DNA from: Aulosira sp. FACHB-615
GTDB taxonomy: Bacteria; Cyanobacteriota; Cyanobacteriia; Cyanobacteriales; Nostocaceae
Assembly (NCBI RefSeq): GCF_014698045.1
Contig: NZ_JACJSE010000005.1
Span: forward strand, 372,001-436,000
Direction: 5' to 3'
Length of the DNA: 64,000 nt
Of the stretch, positions 35,049-43,672 are shown piece after piece. Position 1 is the first letter of the stretch, and the number at the start of each line of letters is the position of its first letter. The notes under the pieces were generated by a model. It was not told the origin of the DNA. It was given only the letters and a program-made list of their open reading frames with translations, and did no database searches. The position numbers and the translations under genes were made by a program.

Positions 35049-35825
35049 ATGTACTTAACTTGGTTAGACAACAATAGTTGGTTAATTGAAATGAGTGGTC
35101 AACGGATACTAGTTGACCCTTGGCTGGTTGGTGAATTAAGTTTTGGCTTAGATTGGCTGTTTAAAGGTTCTCTCACACAAGAACGCTTAATTTCAGAGCA
35201 GATTGATTTAATATTGTTGTCTCAAGGTTTGCCAGACCATGCACATTTGCCGACATTAAAGCAACTTGACCATAAAATTCCGGTTGTGGCTTCGCCGAAT
35301 GCAACCAAAGTGGTTCAAGATTTGGGTTACACTTGTGTCACTTGTCTGGGGCATGGTGAAACTTTTACTTTTAATGATCAACTAGAAATTCGGGCTTTAC
35401 CTGGTTCCCCTATTGGCCCGACTTTGATCGAAAACAGTTATTTGTTAAAAGAGTTAGCTACTGATTTCACACTTTACTATGAGCCGCATGGCTATCACTC
35501 GCCACAGTTAAAACAATTTGCACCGGTGGATGTGCTAATTACGCCAACGGTTGATTTGACATTACCGTTAGTCGGCGCAATTATTCGTGGAACAAATAGT
35601 GCTTTGGAAGTAGCTAAATGGCTGCAACCACAATTTATCCTACCTACAGCAGCAAAGGCAGATACAACCTATGAAGGGTTGATGGTGAATTTTTTAAAGG
35701 CTGTGGGGACTGCTGAAGATTTGCGGACTTCTTTCCAGAACAACAATCTTACCACCCAGGTGTTAGAACCTAAACCCGGCGATCGCTTGGAATTAAACTT
35801 ACAAAATCGCGTCTTAACTTGTTAG
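35049..35825 (+). CDS. MBL-fold metallo-hydrolase-like protein
   Basis: A metallo-beta-lactamase-fold protein (258 residues) of the UlaG/YycJ-like group. It opens with MYLTWLDNNSWLIEMSGQRI and LVDPWL, the usual first strands. The metal loop is SQGLPDHAHLPTL, a degenerate form of HxHxDH that lacks the first His, so metal binding may be altered. A later YYEPHGYHSP could supply another His. The ATG at 35049 is preferred over a TTG two codons earlier. No operon partner is present. Substrate unknown. Confidence 0.75.
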   Translation: MYLTWLDNNSWLIEMSGQRILVDPWLVGELSFGLDWLFKGSLTQERLISEQIDLILLSQGLPDHAHLPTLKQLDHKIPVVASPNATKVVQDLGYTCVTCLGHGETFTFNDQLEIRALPGSPIGPTLIENSYLLKELATDFTLYYEPHGYHSPQLKQFAPVDVLITPTVDLTLPLVGAIIRGTNSALEVAKWLQPQFILPTAAKADTTYEGLMVNFLKAVGTAEDLRTSFQNNNLTTQVLEPKPGDRLELNLQNRVLTC

Positions 35826-36125
35826 CTTTAGTGTAAGCGATCGCGTAAAATATAAATAGAGCGATCGCTAATTTTCTCCAACCAGTCTAAAAACATTTCA
35901 CAGAAAGACGCTTATCTAATCTGTAAACTTGCTAAATTTTTATCCGTCTTTTCTGGAATCAGACTACTGTGACTGTAGTTACTCTTTACAAGTATCCACT
36001 CCCTTAACCAAGCCATAATTCAACCATTCAGGTGAATTCAGCAAAACAAGTCTTAAGTTATAGAACAAATATTAATACTAGTTAATTTTTATCCCAACTA
36101 TTACACAGAACCGAGGTATAAGCTT

Positions 36126-36557
36126 ATGAAAATCTCAACGATCACAACTTCTTTTCTTACCATCGCTTCTTTAATTTTGTCTGTTGGAATTTCATCTGCT
36201 CAAGCGAATGGTGAAAAAATCTCACACAATGGTAATGTTGCTAATACTACAACACATGGGCGAGTAATCACTACATCTGTTAACTCTTATATGTCGCCCA
36301 GTAATGTTGCTAATTCTCATGTTATGCAACCACTGAATCTAGTTTATCTTGCTTATCAAGGTAATTTAGTATCACAGGGTATTCCCGGTGGTAAGACTTT
36401 GATATTTCAACACCAGAGCGGTAACGTTAAGGCAGAAGATGTGGTCAAAGCTGCCGTTAAAGCCAAAAAAATCCCCAATCAGTTTTTATACAATCCCAGC
36501 TATCTTACTGAGGTTAATGTACAATTAGCGTACCTAGAAAAAACTTTGGCTCATTAA
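36126..36557 (+). CDS. Small secreted protein, unknown function
   Basis: A 143-residue protein with a clear signal peptide (ISTITTSFLTIASLILSVGI, then SSAQA, cleavage near residue 27). The mature part is polar, with an Asn/His-rich start and a C-terminal helical region (EDVVKAAVKAKKIPNQFLYN) ending YLEKTLAH. I do not recognise the family. A 300-base AT-rich gap upstream has two HIP1 sites and no other gene. A dispersed repeat follows. Codon use appears native. Confidence 0.7.
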   Translation: MKISTITTSFLTIASLILSVGISSAQANGEKISHNGNVANTTTHGRVITTSVNSYMSPSNVANSHVMQPLNLVYLAYQGNLVSQGIPGGKTLIFQHQSGNVKAEDVVKAAVKAKKIPNQFLYNPSYLTEVNVQLAYLEKTLAH

Positions 36558-36634
36558 ATTGACATAGCCAAGATAAAGTAAATTCCACAAGCTTTGGATG
36601 AAAGAAAGACTAGGAAGCATCCCACTTTTTTATA

Positions 36635-36784
36635 TGTCATTGCGAGGAACGAAGCAATCACAAAATCTTACCATTTTGAACGAGTGTATGAGATTGCTAC
36701 CCTGCGGGAAGTCTTACGCCTACGTCGTTCCTCTGGAGCGAGACGCTACGCGTAGCTTGCTTCTCCGAAGGAGTACGCAATGAC
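36635..36784. repeat. Dispersed TGTCATTGCGAGG repeat
   Basis: TGTCATTGCGAGGAACGAAG at the left and GAGTACGCAATGACA at the right are inverted ends; GAGCGAGACGCTACGCG lies inside. No coding capacity. Confidence 0.65.
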
Positions 36785-36894
36785 AATTATCCTCTATGTG
36801 AAAAATAAAAACTGGGATGCACCCGAAAGACTAGGAGTTAGAGGCTAGTATTTTTTACTCAGCACTTTCAACTCAGTTTATGATAGGTAGAATA

Positions 36895-37024
36895 TTCGGT
36901 TTTGGTGGGGGTCAGCCACCAAAGGAAAGGGGGAAAGTTCGGTGAAAATCCGGCGCTGTCCCGCAACTGTGAAGGAAAGTTAGAAGCTTTACAAGCCACT
37001 TTCCCAGTCAGAATGCCCGCCGAA
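36895..37024 (+). promoter_or_regulatory. Cobalamin riboswitch
   Basis: TTCGG/CCGAA closes the element. The core has GGTGAAAATCCGGCGCTGTC, CCGCAACTGTGA and the 3' CAGTCAGAATGCCCGCC, which is the B12-box arrangement. It sits 37 bases before the DUF1636 gene and should repress DUF1636-cobK when cobalamin is plentiful. Confidence 0.93.
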
Positions 37025-37060
37025 TTATAAAATTAAGTCCATCACATCTGCGAGGTACGG

Positions 37061-37480
37061 ATGACTGCTGCCCATACTACTATTACAAGTGATTCTGAGA
37101 CGATTTCTGCCCACACTCATACTTTATTTGTTTGCCAAACCTGTGCCAGTGTTTGGCAAGATGGTAAGCGTGTAGGTGAAAGTGGTGGTCAAAAACTCCT
37201 GCACCAAATTCAGCAATTGGCGCAAGATTGGGATTTGCGCGAGGAATTTCCGATTCAAGCGGTTGAATGTATGAGTGCTTGTAACCGTTCTTGTGTTGTT
37301 GCTTTTGCCGCTAAAGGTAAGTTAACTTATCTGTTTGGTGATTTAGATGTTGATAGCAGTGCGGCGGCTGTTTTGGAATGTGCTAGTCAATACTACGCTA
37401 AAACTAACGGTGTATTGCCTTGGTCAGAACGACCAGAACCATTGAAACGAGGTATATTAGCGAAAATTCCACCGTTGTAA
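37061..37480 (+). CDS. DUF1636 metal-binding protein under riboswitch control
   Basis: A 139-residue protein of the DUF1636 family, predicted to bind metal through conserved cysteines: LFVCQTCASVW near residue 28, and VECMSACNRSCVVAF near residue 70. The family is regularly linked to cobalamin genes, and here it lies directly behind a cobalamin riboswitch and six bases before cobK. A role in cobalt supply or delivery is inferred. The ATG has the purine-rich sequence GAGGTACGG in front, although this is close. The C-terminus PERGILAKIPPL-like tail is typical. Confidence 0.88.
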   Translation: MTAAHTTITSDSETISAHTHTLFVCQTCASVWQDGKRVGESGGQKLLHQIQQLAQDWDLREEFPIQAVECMSACNRSCVVAFAAKGKLTYLFGDLDVDSSAAAVLECASQYYAKTNGVLPWSERPEPLKRGILAKIPPL

Positions 37481-37485
37481 GTAAA

Positions 37486-38259
37486 GTGCTGAGTACTGAG
37501 TATATACGTGTTTTAATTTTGGGTGGAACCACAGAAGCGGCGGAACTGGGTGCGAGAGTTGCAACTATTGACGGGATTGAAGCGATCGCATCTTTAGCCG
37601 GTCGCACCCGTGAACCCTCACGTCCCTCTGGAAATGTGCGAATTGGTGGTTTTGGTGGCGTGGATGGACTGGTAGAATATCTGCGTCAAATGAAAGTTGA
37701 TGTGTTAATTGATGCTACCCATCCCTTCGCCAATCAAATATCTGACAATGCGGCGGCGGCAGCCAATGAAGTCGGGATACACAGATTAATGTTAATTCGT
37801 CCCGCGTGGGAGAAAACAACAGGCGATCGCTGGATTGAAGTAGATAGTAATGCAGCCGCCGCCGATATTTTGCCAAACCAAGCCAAACGAGTATTCTTAA
37901 CAGTAGGCAGACAAGAACTCAGCACCTTTGCCCATCTTCAAGATATATGGTTTCTGATGCGGATGATTGACCCGCCTGGAAAAGATACTTTAGTACCACC
38001 AGGAATAATATTGTGCGATCGCGGCCCTTTTATCCTAGAAAATGAACGGAAAATTATAGTTCAGCACAACATTGATACCATTGTGAGTAAAAATAGTGGT
38101 GGTGATGCAACTTACGCTAAAATTATTGCCGCGCGAGAACTAGGCGTACAAGTTGTTATGGTCAAGCGTCCCTCAGTTCCAATGGGAGAAAAAGTTGCAG
38201 ATGTTGATGGTGCAGTGACTTGGTTATTAGGTAAATTAGAAAGTCAGAGTATAGGGTAA
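37486..38259 (+). CDS. cobK: Cobalt-precorrin-6A reductase CobK/CbiJ
   Basis: An NAD(P)H-dependent reductase of the corrin ring in vitamin B12 synthesis (about 257 residues). It has the N-terminal nucleotide-binding motif RVLILGGTTEAAELGARVA, then DVLIDATHPFANQIS and the C-terminal SKNSGGDATYAKIIAARELG, all typical of CobK/CbiJ. The probable start is GTG at 37486, six bases after the DUF1636 stop, within a CTGAGTACTGAGTA repeat; a longer frame that overlaps DUF1636 adds non-homologous residues. Co-transcribed with DUF1636 under the riboswitch. Confidence 0.9.
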   Translation: MLSTEYIRVLILGGTTEAAELGARVATIDGIEAIASLAGRTREPSRPSGNVRIGGFGGVDGLVEYLRQMKVDVLIDATHPFANQISDNAAAAANEVGIHRLMLIRPAWEKTTGDRWIEVDSNAAAADILPNQAKRVFLTVGRQELSTFAHLQDIWFLMRMIDPPGKDTLVPPGIILCDRGPFILENERKIIVQHNIDTIVSKNSGGDATYAKIIAARELGVQVVMVKRPSVPMGEKVADVDGAVTWLLGKLESQSIG

Positions 38260-38320
38260 AATATTTCAATTAAGGCTAAAAATTCTAGTCAATATCATCA
38301 ATATTTTGTTGTTGGACTGC

Positions 38321-38355
38321 GAGATCCCCGACTTCTTGAAGAAGTCGGGGATCTC
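38321..38355. repeat. Palindrome GATCCCCGACTTC family, intact copy
   Basis: GAGATCCCCGACTTCTT and AAGAAGTCGGGGATCTC with almost no loop. Other copies are at 44518, 50861 and, split, at 26919/27308. It follows cobK and may also terminate transcription. Confidence 0.8.
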
Positions 38356-38404
38356 ATAAATCCCATAACATATCATCTACTATATATACTTTTTAAGTAA
38401 ACAA

Positions 38405-38758
38405 ATGATTCAAAATACTCCTATATCAACTATAGATAGTGATATTGCACCCGCAACTACCGCAGAATTTCTCCATATTGAAAAAGCCCAACGTATGGCC
38501 GAATTTTTTAGCTTTTTAGGTGATCCTAATCGGTTAAGAATTCTTTCTTTTTTGGCGCAAAAAGAATTATGTGTGAGCGATTTAGCCACACTATTAGATA
38601 TGAGTGAATCTGCGGTTTCACATCAACTCAGAAATTTACGTGTCATGCGGTTAGTTAACTATCGCAAACAAGGCCGCAATGTATTTTACCGCCTTCATGA
38701 TAATCATATTCTCCATCTTTATCAGGTAGTAGCTGAACACCTTGATGAACCTGAATGA
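38405..38758 (+). CDS. ArsR/SmtB family metal-sensing repressor
   Basis: A winged-helix repressor (117 residues) released from DNA by metal. The helix-turn-helix region is ELCVSDLATLLDMSESAVSHQLRNLR. The Cys in ELCVSDL is the alpha-3 position, and DNHILHLYQVVAEHLDE supplies the alpha-5 Asp/His/His/Glu zinc site seen in SmtB and CzrA. Zinc is the likeliest ligand, which fits the neighbouring zinc uptake genes on the opposite strand. Its own target may be an efflux gene outside the window. Confidence 0.9.
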   Translation: MIQNTPISTIDSDIAPATTAEFLHIEKAQRMAEFFSFLGDPNRLRILSFLAQKELCVSDLATLLDMSESAVSHQLRNLRVMRLVNYRKQGRNVFYRLHDNHILHLYQVVAEHLDEPE

Positions 38759-38944
38759 AGAAGGCAGAAGTCAGAAGACAGAATGAATACCCATAAATAA
38801 ATATTAGAGGCTTAAAAACCAAGAGTTGCGGAGGTAATAATGTCTCTCTAAAACCTCCTGCCTCCTGCCTTCTGCATCCGGTTGGTGAGCGGACTTGTAC
38901 TGAGCGCAGCCGAAGTAGCCGAACCACAGCCTCCTGCCTTCTAT

Positions 38945-39733
38945 TTAATTATGATTATGGTGATAACGGGTAAAACCAGGGCCATAAGTTGCTAACAAAT
39001 TTTCCGGTGATAAAGCAAATTCTGGTTGACCAGTACAAACGACGGTTTGATTGAGACAAAGCACGCGATCGCAATGGCGACTTACCATATCAATATCATG
39101 GGAAACTTGTAAAATCGTCCAGCCTTCTTCTTGTTTCAACTCATTAAGTAAAACATAAAAATCTGCTGCACCTTGCATATCAACCCCAGCAAAAGCTTCA
39201 TCTAATACCAACAGTTTTCGCGGCATAACTAAACAATAAGCTAGTAATACTCGCTTTAGCTGACCACCGCTAAGAGTTCCGATGGGTTGATTCCGCAGAT
39301 GATAAACTCCAGTGCGTCGTAAAGCGGCTGTGACTGCTGCTGTTTTGTCGCGGTTTTGTTTCCATAATCGAGAAAATAAAGTATGTTGTGTTTTGGCTTT
39401 TGGCTGTTGACTTTCTTTCTGCCATCCCAAAGCAATTAATTCACTCACAGAAATAGGAAAACTGCGATCAAAAATGAAATTTTGTGGCATGTATCCCAAC
39501 CAGTGACGCAAATTTCCTAGTTTAGTAATAGGAGAACCAAAAATTTCTACACTGCCAGCATTTCGTGGTATTAAGTCTAAAATGGCTTTTACCAAAGTGC
39601 TTTTACCCGCACCATTTGGCCCAACTATCGCCGTATCTGTTCCTGGGAATAATTCAAAAGAAACATCTCGAATCGCTAAATAACTGCCTTGATATACAGT
39701 TAAGCCATCTACTTTTAAAAGAGGTAAGTTCAT
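38945..39733 (-). CDS. znuC: Metal (zinc) ABC transporter ATPase
   Basis: The ATP-hydrolysing subunit of a zinc/manganese-type importer (262 residues). Walker A GPNGAGKSTLVKA, Q-loop region GYMPQNFIFDRSFP, signature LSGGQLKRVLLAY, Walker B LLVLDEAFAGVD and switch His in QVSHDID are all present. It starts 42 bases after znuA on the same strand. Downstream there are only about 185 bases of repeats before the convergent ArsR gene, so the expected permease gene is not here. Confidence 0.92.
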   Translation of the reverse strand: MNLPLLKVDGLTVYQGSYLAIRDVSFELFPGTDTAIVGPNGAGKSTLVKAILDLIPRNAGSVEIFGSPITKLGNLRHWLGYMPQNFIFDRSFPISVSELIALGWQKESQQPKAKTQHTLFSRLWKQNRDKTAAVTAALRRTGVYHLRNQPIGTLSGGQLKRVLLAYCLVMPRKLLVLDEAFAGVDMQGAADFYVLLNELKQEEGWTILQVSHDIDMVSRHCDRVLCLNQTVVCTGQPEFALSPENLLATYGPGFTRYHHNHN

Positions 39734-39774
39734 AAATTAAATTTTGAAAATAACTATAAAATAAGATATTTAGC

Positions 39775-40770
39775 TTACTGACATGCTGATTCTAAAGTTT
39801 GCAAATTTAATCTCATTGCTTTGAAATAGTATTGCGGGTCTTTTTCACCTGTTTCTAAAGAATTTAGAGTTTGTAACTGTAATTTTAAATCTTGCGACAG
39901 ACTTTTCAGCAATTTATTATCTACACCTGGTTCGCTAAACAAAGCTTTAACTTTGTATTTTTTGACTGTATTCACTACTTTTTGGACATCGGTGGGCGAT
40001 AATTGATCTTCAGGAATTTCCACTACAGCAACTTGTTTGAGGTTATAGCGTTGCGCTAAATATGGATAAGCATCATGAAAAGTGATAAAAGTACAGTTAG
40101 GCTTTTTTTGTAAAGCTTGCTGAAATTCATTATTTAACTTGTCTAATTCCTGAATATAAGCCGCCGCATTAGCTGTATAAACATCTTTATTTTTAGCATC
40201 AGCAGCAATTAATCCATCTCGAATATTCATTACCTGCTGCTTTGCTAAAACCGGATCTAACCAAACATGAGGATTTCCCTCTGCATGTTCGTGGTCATGG
40301 TCTTTTTCTCCTGATGTGGTAGTTTCTACCGGAGAAATTTCATTTAAAGCTTTAATACCTTTACTCGCATCAATTTCAACTAATTGCGGATTTTGAGCAT
40401 TTTTAACTGTATTTTCCAGAAATTCTTCTAAGCCCAAACCATTTTTAACTAATATATTAGCTGTGGCGATCGCTTTCACGTTATCTGGTGTTGCTTGATA
40501 CTCATGCACCTCTGTACCAGGAGGTACTAAAATTTGCACATCAGCCGCATCACCAGCCACCGCCTTAGTCAACAAGTAAATCGGTAAAAATGTTGTGACA
40601 ACCTTGGTTTTAGATGATGTTTGAGAAGTTGCTTGTGCTTGTGGTGAACTCTCAACACTATTGGTTTGATTGGTATTTGCTTGGTTACAGCCGCTAATAC
40701 TCACTAGCAATGTGAGTAAGGAAATTAACGGCAAAATACCTCTAGCTTGTCTTTTACGAGTCTTAGTCAT
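39775..40770 (-). CDS. znuA: Zinc ABC transporter substrate-binding lipoprotein
   Basis: The periplasmic zinc-capture protein (331 residues). A signal sequence ends in the lipobox VSISGC. Metal ligands are visible: PPGTEVHEYQATP (first His), the His-rich loop EKDHDHEHAEGNPHVW (second His and zinc chaperone loop), TFITFHDAYPYLA (third His) and LFSEPGVDNK. The ATG at 40770 follows TGTGGGAGAAAGCCA, a clear ribosome site; a TTG 17 codons upstream is rejected. A Zur box lies 75 bases upstream, so expression should rise on zinc starvation. Confidence 0.92.
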   Translation of the reverse strand: MTKTRKRQARGILPLISLLTLLVSISGCNQANTNQTNSVESSPQAQATSQTSSKTKVVTTFLPIYLLTKAVAGDAADVQILVPPGTEVHEYQATPDNVKAIATANILVKNGLGLEEFLENTVKNAQNPQLVEIDASKGIKALNEISPVETTTSGEKDHDHEHAEGNPHVWLDPVLAKQQVMNIRDGLIAADAKNKDVYTANAAAYIQELDKLNNEFQQALQKKPNCTFITFHDAYPYLAQRYNLKQVAVVEIPEDQLSPTDVQKVVNTVKKYKVKALFSEPGVDNKLLKSLSQDLKLQLQTLNSLETGEKDPQYYFKAMRLNLQTLESACQ

Positions 40771-40844
40771 TGGCTTTCTCCCACAACAGGAGATTTGTTT
40801 ACTGGTTATCACTACTGACAATGATACTTATTTTGAAATCTATA

Positions 40845-40859
40845 TTATAATAATTATCA
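40845..40859. promoter_or_regulatory. Zur box upstream of znuA
   Basis: TTATAATAATTATCA matches the cyanobacterial Zur consensus TGATAATNATTATCA at all but one position. A half-site TGATAAT at 41006 could serve the divergent porin gene. Confidence 0.7.
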
Positions 40860-41092
40860 TTCTCATGCAATCTATCCCAGGATATTTTTGTGTCTGCCAA
40901 CACAGCAGATTTTTGTAAATCGTGGTTATTACTACCTCGACTGGTGACATCCTGTCAAAGATTAAATATTTATTGACTTTATTTATTAAAAGAGTTACTC
41001 AGTACTGATAATATTTTGAGAATACTTTTTAAAAGTGTGATGAAAATAGCACAGTTATAAGTGCTACAGACGGTAAAGAAGTGTGAGGGAAA

Positions 41093-42796
41093 ATGCAGAA
41101 ACCATTGTCTTATTTACTGCTGATTTCAGCAGTTAGCAGCAGCGTTATATCAATCAATAATGCTACTTTTGCCGAAGAAATATCAACTACATCAGAAGAT
41201 AAAAATCAGCCATTAGTTGTTACGAGTTCTGAAAAGCCACTTGAGAATTCCCATCAAGAACAGACAATGGCACAAGTTACATCTGTGTCGCAATTGTCGG
41301 ATGTACAACCTACAGATTGGGCATTTCAAGCATTGCAATCATTGGTAGAGCGTTATGGTTGTATTGCAGGTTATCCAAATAGTACTTATCGTGGTAATCG
41401 CGCACTTACACGCTATGAGTTTGCGGCGGGTTTAAATGCTTGTTTGGATAGAGTTAACGAACTACTAGCTACCGCCACGGCTGATTTAGTCACCAAAGAA
41501 GATTTAGCCAAATTACAGAAACTCCAAGAAGAATTTGCCGCAGAATTAGCGACATTAAGGGGTCGCGTAGATGCTTTAGAAGCACGCACCTCTGAGTTAG
41601 AAGCAAATCAGTTTTCCACCACAACCAAACTCAGTGGGACTGCGATTTTTGCACCAACCAGCTTTTTTGCAGGCGATCGCGCCGATGGTAGTAATCTTGA
41701 TAGAGGAACTTCTTTTGGCGATCGAATCCGGTTGGATTTCAACACCAGCTTTACTGGTAAAGACTTATTAAGAACCCGCCTACAAGCCACTAACTTAAAT
41801 GCTTTATCGGCTTCCACCCTGACACCAGAAGGGGATTTGCGCTTTACAAACAATGACACCTTCAGTTCGGGAAACAATAATAGTGTGGAAATAGACGCAC
41901 TGTTGTATAGCTTCCCTCTAGGCGACAAAACCACCGTCATTCTAGAAGCTAACGCTGGTGCGGCTGATGACTTTACTAACACAGTCAATCCATTTTTTGA
42001 CGGTGATGGTGACTTTGGGGCATTGTCTGTATTTGGTACACGCAACCCGATATATTATCCCGTTGATGGTGCGGGAATTGGTCTGAGACACCAATTTAAT
42101 GACCAAATAGAATTAAGTTTAGGTTATTTAGCTGGTAGCCCTGATGATCCTACCTCTGGAAATGGTTTATTTAACGGCGCGTATGGTGCGATCGGACAGT
42201 TAACAGTCCAACCGACTAAAGGTTTGACTCTCGGCTTTACCTACGTTAATTCCTATAATGCAGACTTGGGTGCAGGTAGTAACCGCGCTAACTTGCGTAC
42301 TGCTTTGGCAGATAATCCTTCTTTGCCAACTTCTTTGAGTCAATTTGCTGGTGGAGATTTGCCAATTTCCAGTAATTCCTACGGTTTTCAAGCATCCTTC
42401 CAACTTAGTCCCAAATTTGTGATTGGTGGTTGGGTTGGCTATACCAACACCCGTACCTTAGCCGCAGTTGATGTAAATGGTAGTACTATTCCTCGCGGTG
42501 AATTAGACATTTGGAACTATGCTGTTACCCTCGCCTTCCCCGATTTGGGTAAAGAAGGCAGTGTTGGTGGCATTATTGTAGGGATGGAACCAAAAGTCAC
42601 AGGTGCTAGTACTGGGTTGAGAAACGCTGTTGGTACAGATCCTGATACTTCACTGCATATTGAAGGCTTCTATCAATACAAACTCAGCGATAATATCAGC
42701 ATTACGCCTGGAGTCATCTGGTTAACAGCACCAGACCATAACAACGACAACGATGATATTGTGATTGGCACAATCCGAACCACTTTCACTTTCTAA
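41093..42796 (+). CDS. SLH-domain OprB-type porin
   Basis: An outer-membrane beta-barrel porin (567 residues). A signal peptide is followed by an SLH domain (VSQLSDVQPTDWAFQALQSL, then YPNSTYRGNRALTRYEFA, about 60-125) that binds the cell-wall polymer. A coiled coil follows (about 130-175, TKEDLAKLQKLQEEFAAELA), then an OprB-type barrel ending in the aromatic residue Phe (IRTTFTF). Cyanobacterial porins of this kind carry metal ions such as iron or zinc. The divergent znuA and the Zur box suggest a zinc-responsive role. GTGAGGGAAA precedes the ATG. Confidence 0.9.
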   Translation: MQKPLSYLLLISAVSSSVISINNATFAEEISTTSEDKNQPLVVTSSEKPLENSHQEQTMAQVTSVSQLSDVQPTDWAFQALQSLVERYGCIAGYPNSTYRGNRALTRYEFAAGLNACLDRVNELLATATADLVTKEDLAKLQKLQEEFAAELATLRGRVDALEARTSELEANQFSTTTKLSGTAIFAPTSFFAGDRADGSNLDRGTSFGDRIRLDFNTSFTGKDLLRTRLQATNLNALSASTLTPEGDLRFTNNDTFSSGNNNSVEIDALLYSFPLGDKTTVILEANAGAADDFTNTVNPFFDGDGDFGALSVFGTRNPIYYPVDGAGIGLRHQFNDQIELSLGYLAGSPDDPTSGNGLFNGAYGAIGQLTVQPTKGLTLGFTYVNSYNADLGAGSNRANLRTALADNPSLPTSLSQFAGGDLPISSNSYGFQASFQLSPKFVIGGWVGYTNTRTLAAVDVNGSTIPRGELDIWNYAVTLAFPDLGKEGSVGGIIVGMEPKVTGASTGLRNAVGTDPDTSLHIEGFYQYKLSDNISITPGVIWLTAPDHNNDNDDIVIGTIRTTFTF

Positions 42797-42857
42797 ATCG
42801 TCAAACTTTAGCAAAAGACGCAAATATTAATTTTGCGGCTTCTCGATTCTTTAATAT

Positions 42858-42900
42858 GACTAAAGTCATGCAATCAATGGTGACTTTAGTCTGATTTATT
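42858..42900 (+). terminator. Hairpin terminator after the porin gene
   Basis: GACTAAAGTCA and TGACTTTAGTC form an 11-bp stem followed by TGATTTATTT. Confidence 0.65.
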
Positions 42901-42995
42901 TGATGATGGAAGACTTAATAATAATAGAAGGCTAATAAGTCAGCTACAAGCTATTACTACTAAATCTGGGAGTTTAGTAGATACTTCATAGCTCA

Positions 42996-43022
42996 GGGAA
43001 AGTTATCACTTTCCCTTTTTTT
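42996..43022 (+). terminator. Strong Rho-independent terminator
   Basis: GGGAAAG-TTATCA-CTTTCCC followed by seven T residues, between the porin and the convergent ThiF gene. Confidence 0.8.
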
Positions 43023-43028
43023 ATGAGT

Positions 43029-43667
43029 TCACAAACATAAAGACTGCACATGCAAATCTTTGAGGGTAATTGTGAAATTATGCTGCTTTTCTGTAGCAAT
43101 CAATGAAACGATCGCCTCACAAGTCACAGCCACAGTTAACATCACTAAGTTTCGCGCTAAAGGATAGTCACAGACATCATCATTCACATCAGAAGGGACG
43201 CGATAAACGTCATTCCAAATGATTTCTGCATAATCAGCAGCTAAACCAGCATGAATACAAGGAATCTGCAATTGATCAGCATAATCTTTCAGGGCTTGGC
43301 GTGACACACTATTGTCAAAAACATCAACAATTAGCTGACTATCTTTGAGTAATTGAGATGTGTTTTCTGATGTCAATTCTTTAGTTTTGGCATCAACTTT
43401 AGTACCAACTGCGCGGTATAAATTATTAGCCAAAATTTTGGCTTTGAATGCACCGACATCAGCACGGTAGTAAGGTTGAGTAGAAAGATTACGTTCCTCA
43501 ATGCGATCGCGATCAATTACCGTCAGTTGATCAAAACCAGACCGAGCCAAGTTTTCTGCAATGTTAGCTCCTAATGCACCTGCGCCACAAATTGTTACAG
43601 GATAATTTTTCAACTTTGCCATAACAGCATTGCTGCGATAAAGCTGTTCGTGAAAAAATATGCTCAT
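43029..43667 (-). CDS. ThiF/E1-like adenylyltransferase
   Basis: An E1/ThiF/MoeB-superfamily enzyme (212 residues) that should adenylate the C-terminus of a small protein or another carboxylate. The nucleotide motif TICGAGALGANIAENLARSG leads to the conserved VIDRDRIEERNLSTQ (Asp and Arg-finger region) and VDVFDNSVSRQAL. There is one candidate catalytic Cys in VCDYPLA. The protein is short, without a rhodanese or UBL domain. ATG 43667 lies six bases after the stop of the 277-residue partner, with GAGGACG as ribosome site, so translation is coupled. No ubiquitin-like protein or E2 is visible. Confidence 0.88.
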   Translation of the reverse strand: MSIFFHEQLYRSNAVMAKLKNYPVTICGAGALGANIAENLARSGFDQLTVIDRDRIEERNLSTQPYYRADVGAFKAKILANNLYRAVGTKVDAKTKELTSENTSQLLKDSQLIVDVFDNSVSRQALKDYADQLQIPCIHAGLAADYAEIIWNDVYRVPSDVNDDVCDYPLARNLVMLTVAVTCEAIVSLIATEKQHNFTITLKDLHVQSLCL

Positions 43668-43672
43668 CGTCC

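Noticed and set aside
36598..36783. 61-residue plus-strand frame
   Set aside because: It lies within a dispersed repeat with inverted ends and does not resemble a protein.
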